Assembly: GCA_963792855.1 (NCBI GenBank)
Contig: CAWBXZ010000019.1
Span: forward strand, 1-8,338
DNA length: 8,338 nucleotides
From: SG8-40 sp963792855
GTDB taxonomy: Bacteria > Pseudomonadota > Gammaproteobacteria > Burkholderiales > Eutrophovitaceae
Reading direction: 5' to 3'
Shown here: positions 7,364-8,338 of the stretch, in pieces
How positions within the stretch are numbered: position 1 is the stretch's first letter
Layout: the number at the start of each line of letters is the position of its first letter
Translations under genes and position numbers: made by a program
The notes under the pieces: model-generated
What the model was told of the DNA's origin: nothing
Seen by the model: only the letters and a program-made list of their open reading frames with translations
Database searches by the model: none

Positions 7364-8304
7364 GCCGCACCGCCGATCATCTCTACTGGATGTCACGTTA
7401 CACCGAGCGCGCCGAAAACCTCGCACGCATGCTACAGGTCGACACGCACTGGGCACTGCTGCCCCGGGAGGTCGATGAGCTTGGCCGGTCCTGGGAGGCG
7501 ACCCTGTCGATGGTGGGCCAGCTCGAAGCCTACCGCGAACGCCATGGCGAGATTGTCGCCGATCAGGTGATTCGTTTTCTGGCGTTCGACGAAGACAATC
7601 CAGCCAGCATCGTCAGCAACCTGAACATGGCGCGCGAGAACGCGCGCGCGGTGCGCGGCACGCTGACCTTCGATCAGTGGGAAATCATCAACTCGACCTG
7701 GCTCGAGCTGAAAATGCGCAGCTTCGACCATCTCGAGGGAGAGGCGCTCACCGGATTTTTCGAATGGGTAAAGTTGCGCTCGCACCTGTCGCGCGGCGCG
7801 ACCATCGGCACCATGATGCGCGACGAAGGGTTCGACTTCAAACGCATCGGCACCTTTCTCGAGCGCGCCGACAATACTGCCCGCATCCTCGACGTGCAGT
7901 TCCTGATGCTCGCGCCCGACGGCGTGACTTCGGCAAGCGAAGCGGACTATTACCGCTACCGGGCGTTGCTCGAATCCGTCTCCGCTTTCGAAATCTACCG
8001 CAAGGTCTACCGTGACCGCATCACGCCTGCGCGCATTGCCGAGTTACTGATCCTGCGTGCCGACATGCCACGCTCGCTGCACCGTTGCGCCGAGGGCCTG
8101 TCGCAACATCTGCAAGCCGTTGCCAACGATCAGTCGACAGAAACCTTGCGGCAGGTCGGCGAGCTGCACGCGTCGCTGCATTACACGCGAATCGACCTGA
8201 TACTCGAACAAGGCCTTCACACGTTCCTGGATGATTTCCTCGAGAGAATCAACGGCCTGGGCCGGCGTATCGCCCAGGATTTTCTTGTGTCCGTGACCTC
8301 CTGA
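7357..8304 (+). CDS. Alpha-E domain protein (COG2307, formerly DUF403)
   Basis: All-helical alpha-E family protein of 315 residues, full length for the family; its molecular role is unproven. It begins with the family's signature N-terminus, MLSRTADHLYWMSRYTERAE, which fixes the start. Other family blocks are FLAFDEDNPASI (74-85), ARENARAVRG (92-101), a helical stretch around FFEWVKLRS (134-142) and FKRIGTFLERADNTARILD (161-179). The ERAENLARML at 19-28 region and ERADNTARIL near 169-178 look like an internal repeat. There is no signal peptide or membrane helix, so it is probably cytoplasmic. It follows the ATP-grasp gene after 79 nt on the same strand, the conserved neighbourhood for both families. 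By context it should act with that enzyme, as a partner or as a second catalytic step; this is inference. A transglutaminase-like gene commonly follows, but only 34 bases remain. Confidence 0.94.
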   Translation: MLSRTADHLYWMSRYTERAENLARMLQVDTHWALLPREVDELGRSWEATLSMVGQLEAYRERHGEIVADQVIRFLAFDEDNPASIVSNLNMARENARAVRGTLTFDQWEIINSTWLELKMRSFDHLEGEALTGFFEWVKLRSHLSRGATIGTMMRDEGFDFKRIGTFLERADNTARILDVQFLMLAPDGVTSASEADYYRYRALLESVSAFEIYRKVYRDRITPARIAELLILRADMPRSLHRCAEGLSQHLQAVANDQSTETLRQVGELHASLHYTRIDLILEQGLHTFLDDFLERINGLGRRIAQDFLVSVTS

Positions 8305-8338
8305 CCGCCGCCACTTTCCCGGACAATGCTGCTTTTCA

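Noticed and set aside
8326..8338. ATG CTG CTT TTC at the right edge as the start of the next gene
   Set aside because: Only four codons are visible and no clear ribosome binding site precedes them. A transglutaminase-like gene is expected by context but cannot be supported here.

Overview
The window reads as chromosomal DNA from a GC-rich proteobacterium, most likely a gammaproteobacterium. The evidence for this is a typical Gram-negative tripartite RND efflux set and an ATP-grasp/alpha-E gene pair of proteobacterial type. No species can be named from the sequence. I see no mobile element, tRNA, rRNA, CRISPR array or terminator.

Left block (about 1-5602, minus strand): a compact three-gene efflux operon transcribed right to left. 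Its order is periplasmic adaptor lipoprotein (4403-5602), HAE1-type RND transporter (1244-4396), then a NodT/OprM-type outer membrane channel lipoprotein (from 1243 and running off the window at base 1). The junctions are very tight: 6 nt between adaptor and pump, and 0 nt (TAG directly followed by ATG) between pump and channel. The three products should form one envelope-spanning pump, with the RND protein in the inner membrane driven by protons, the adaptor in the periplasm and the channel in the outer membrane. No regulator gene lies beside them.

Middle (5603-5831): a 229-nt divergent intergenic region. It carries a clear Shine-Dalgarno for the adaptor, one candidate sigma70 promoter firing left (TACAAT box), a pair of direct GTCACC repeats and a small inverted repeat. 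I see no convincing promoter or ribosome binding site for the rightward gene.

Right block (5832-8304, plus strand): a circularly permuted ATP-grasp protein (COG2308 type) followed by an alpha-E protein (COG2307 type, formerly DUF403). These two families are recurrent neighbours, often together with a transglutaminase-like protein and sometimes the proteasome-like Anbu. They are predicted to make or modify a peptide-like product that, to my knowledge, is biochemically undefined. This is the most interesting part of the window. A 28-codon reading frame bridges the two genes: it overlaps the stop of the first and the start of the second. Only 34 bases follow the alpha-E gene, so the rest of this operon cannot be seen.
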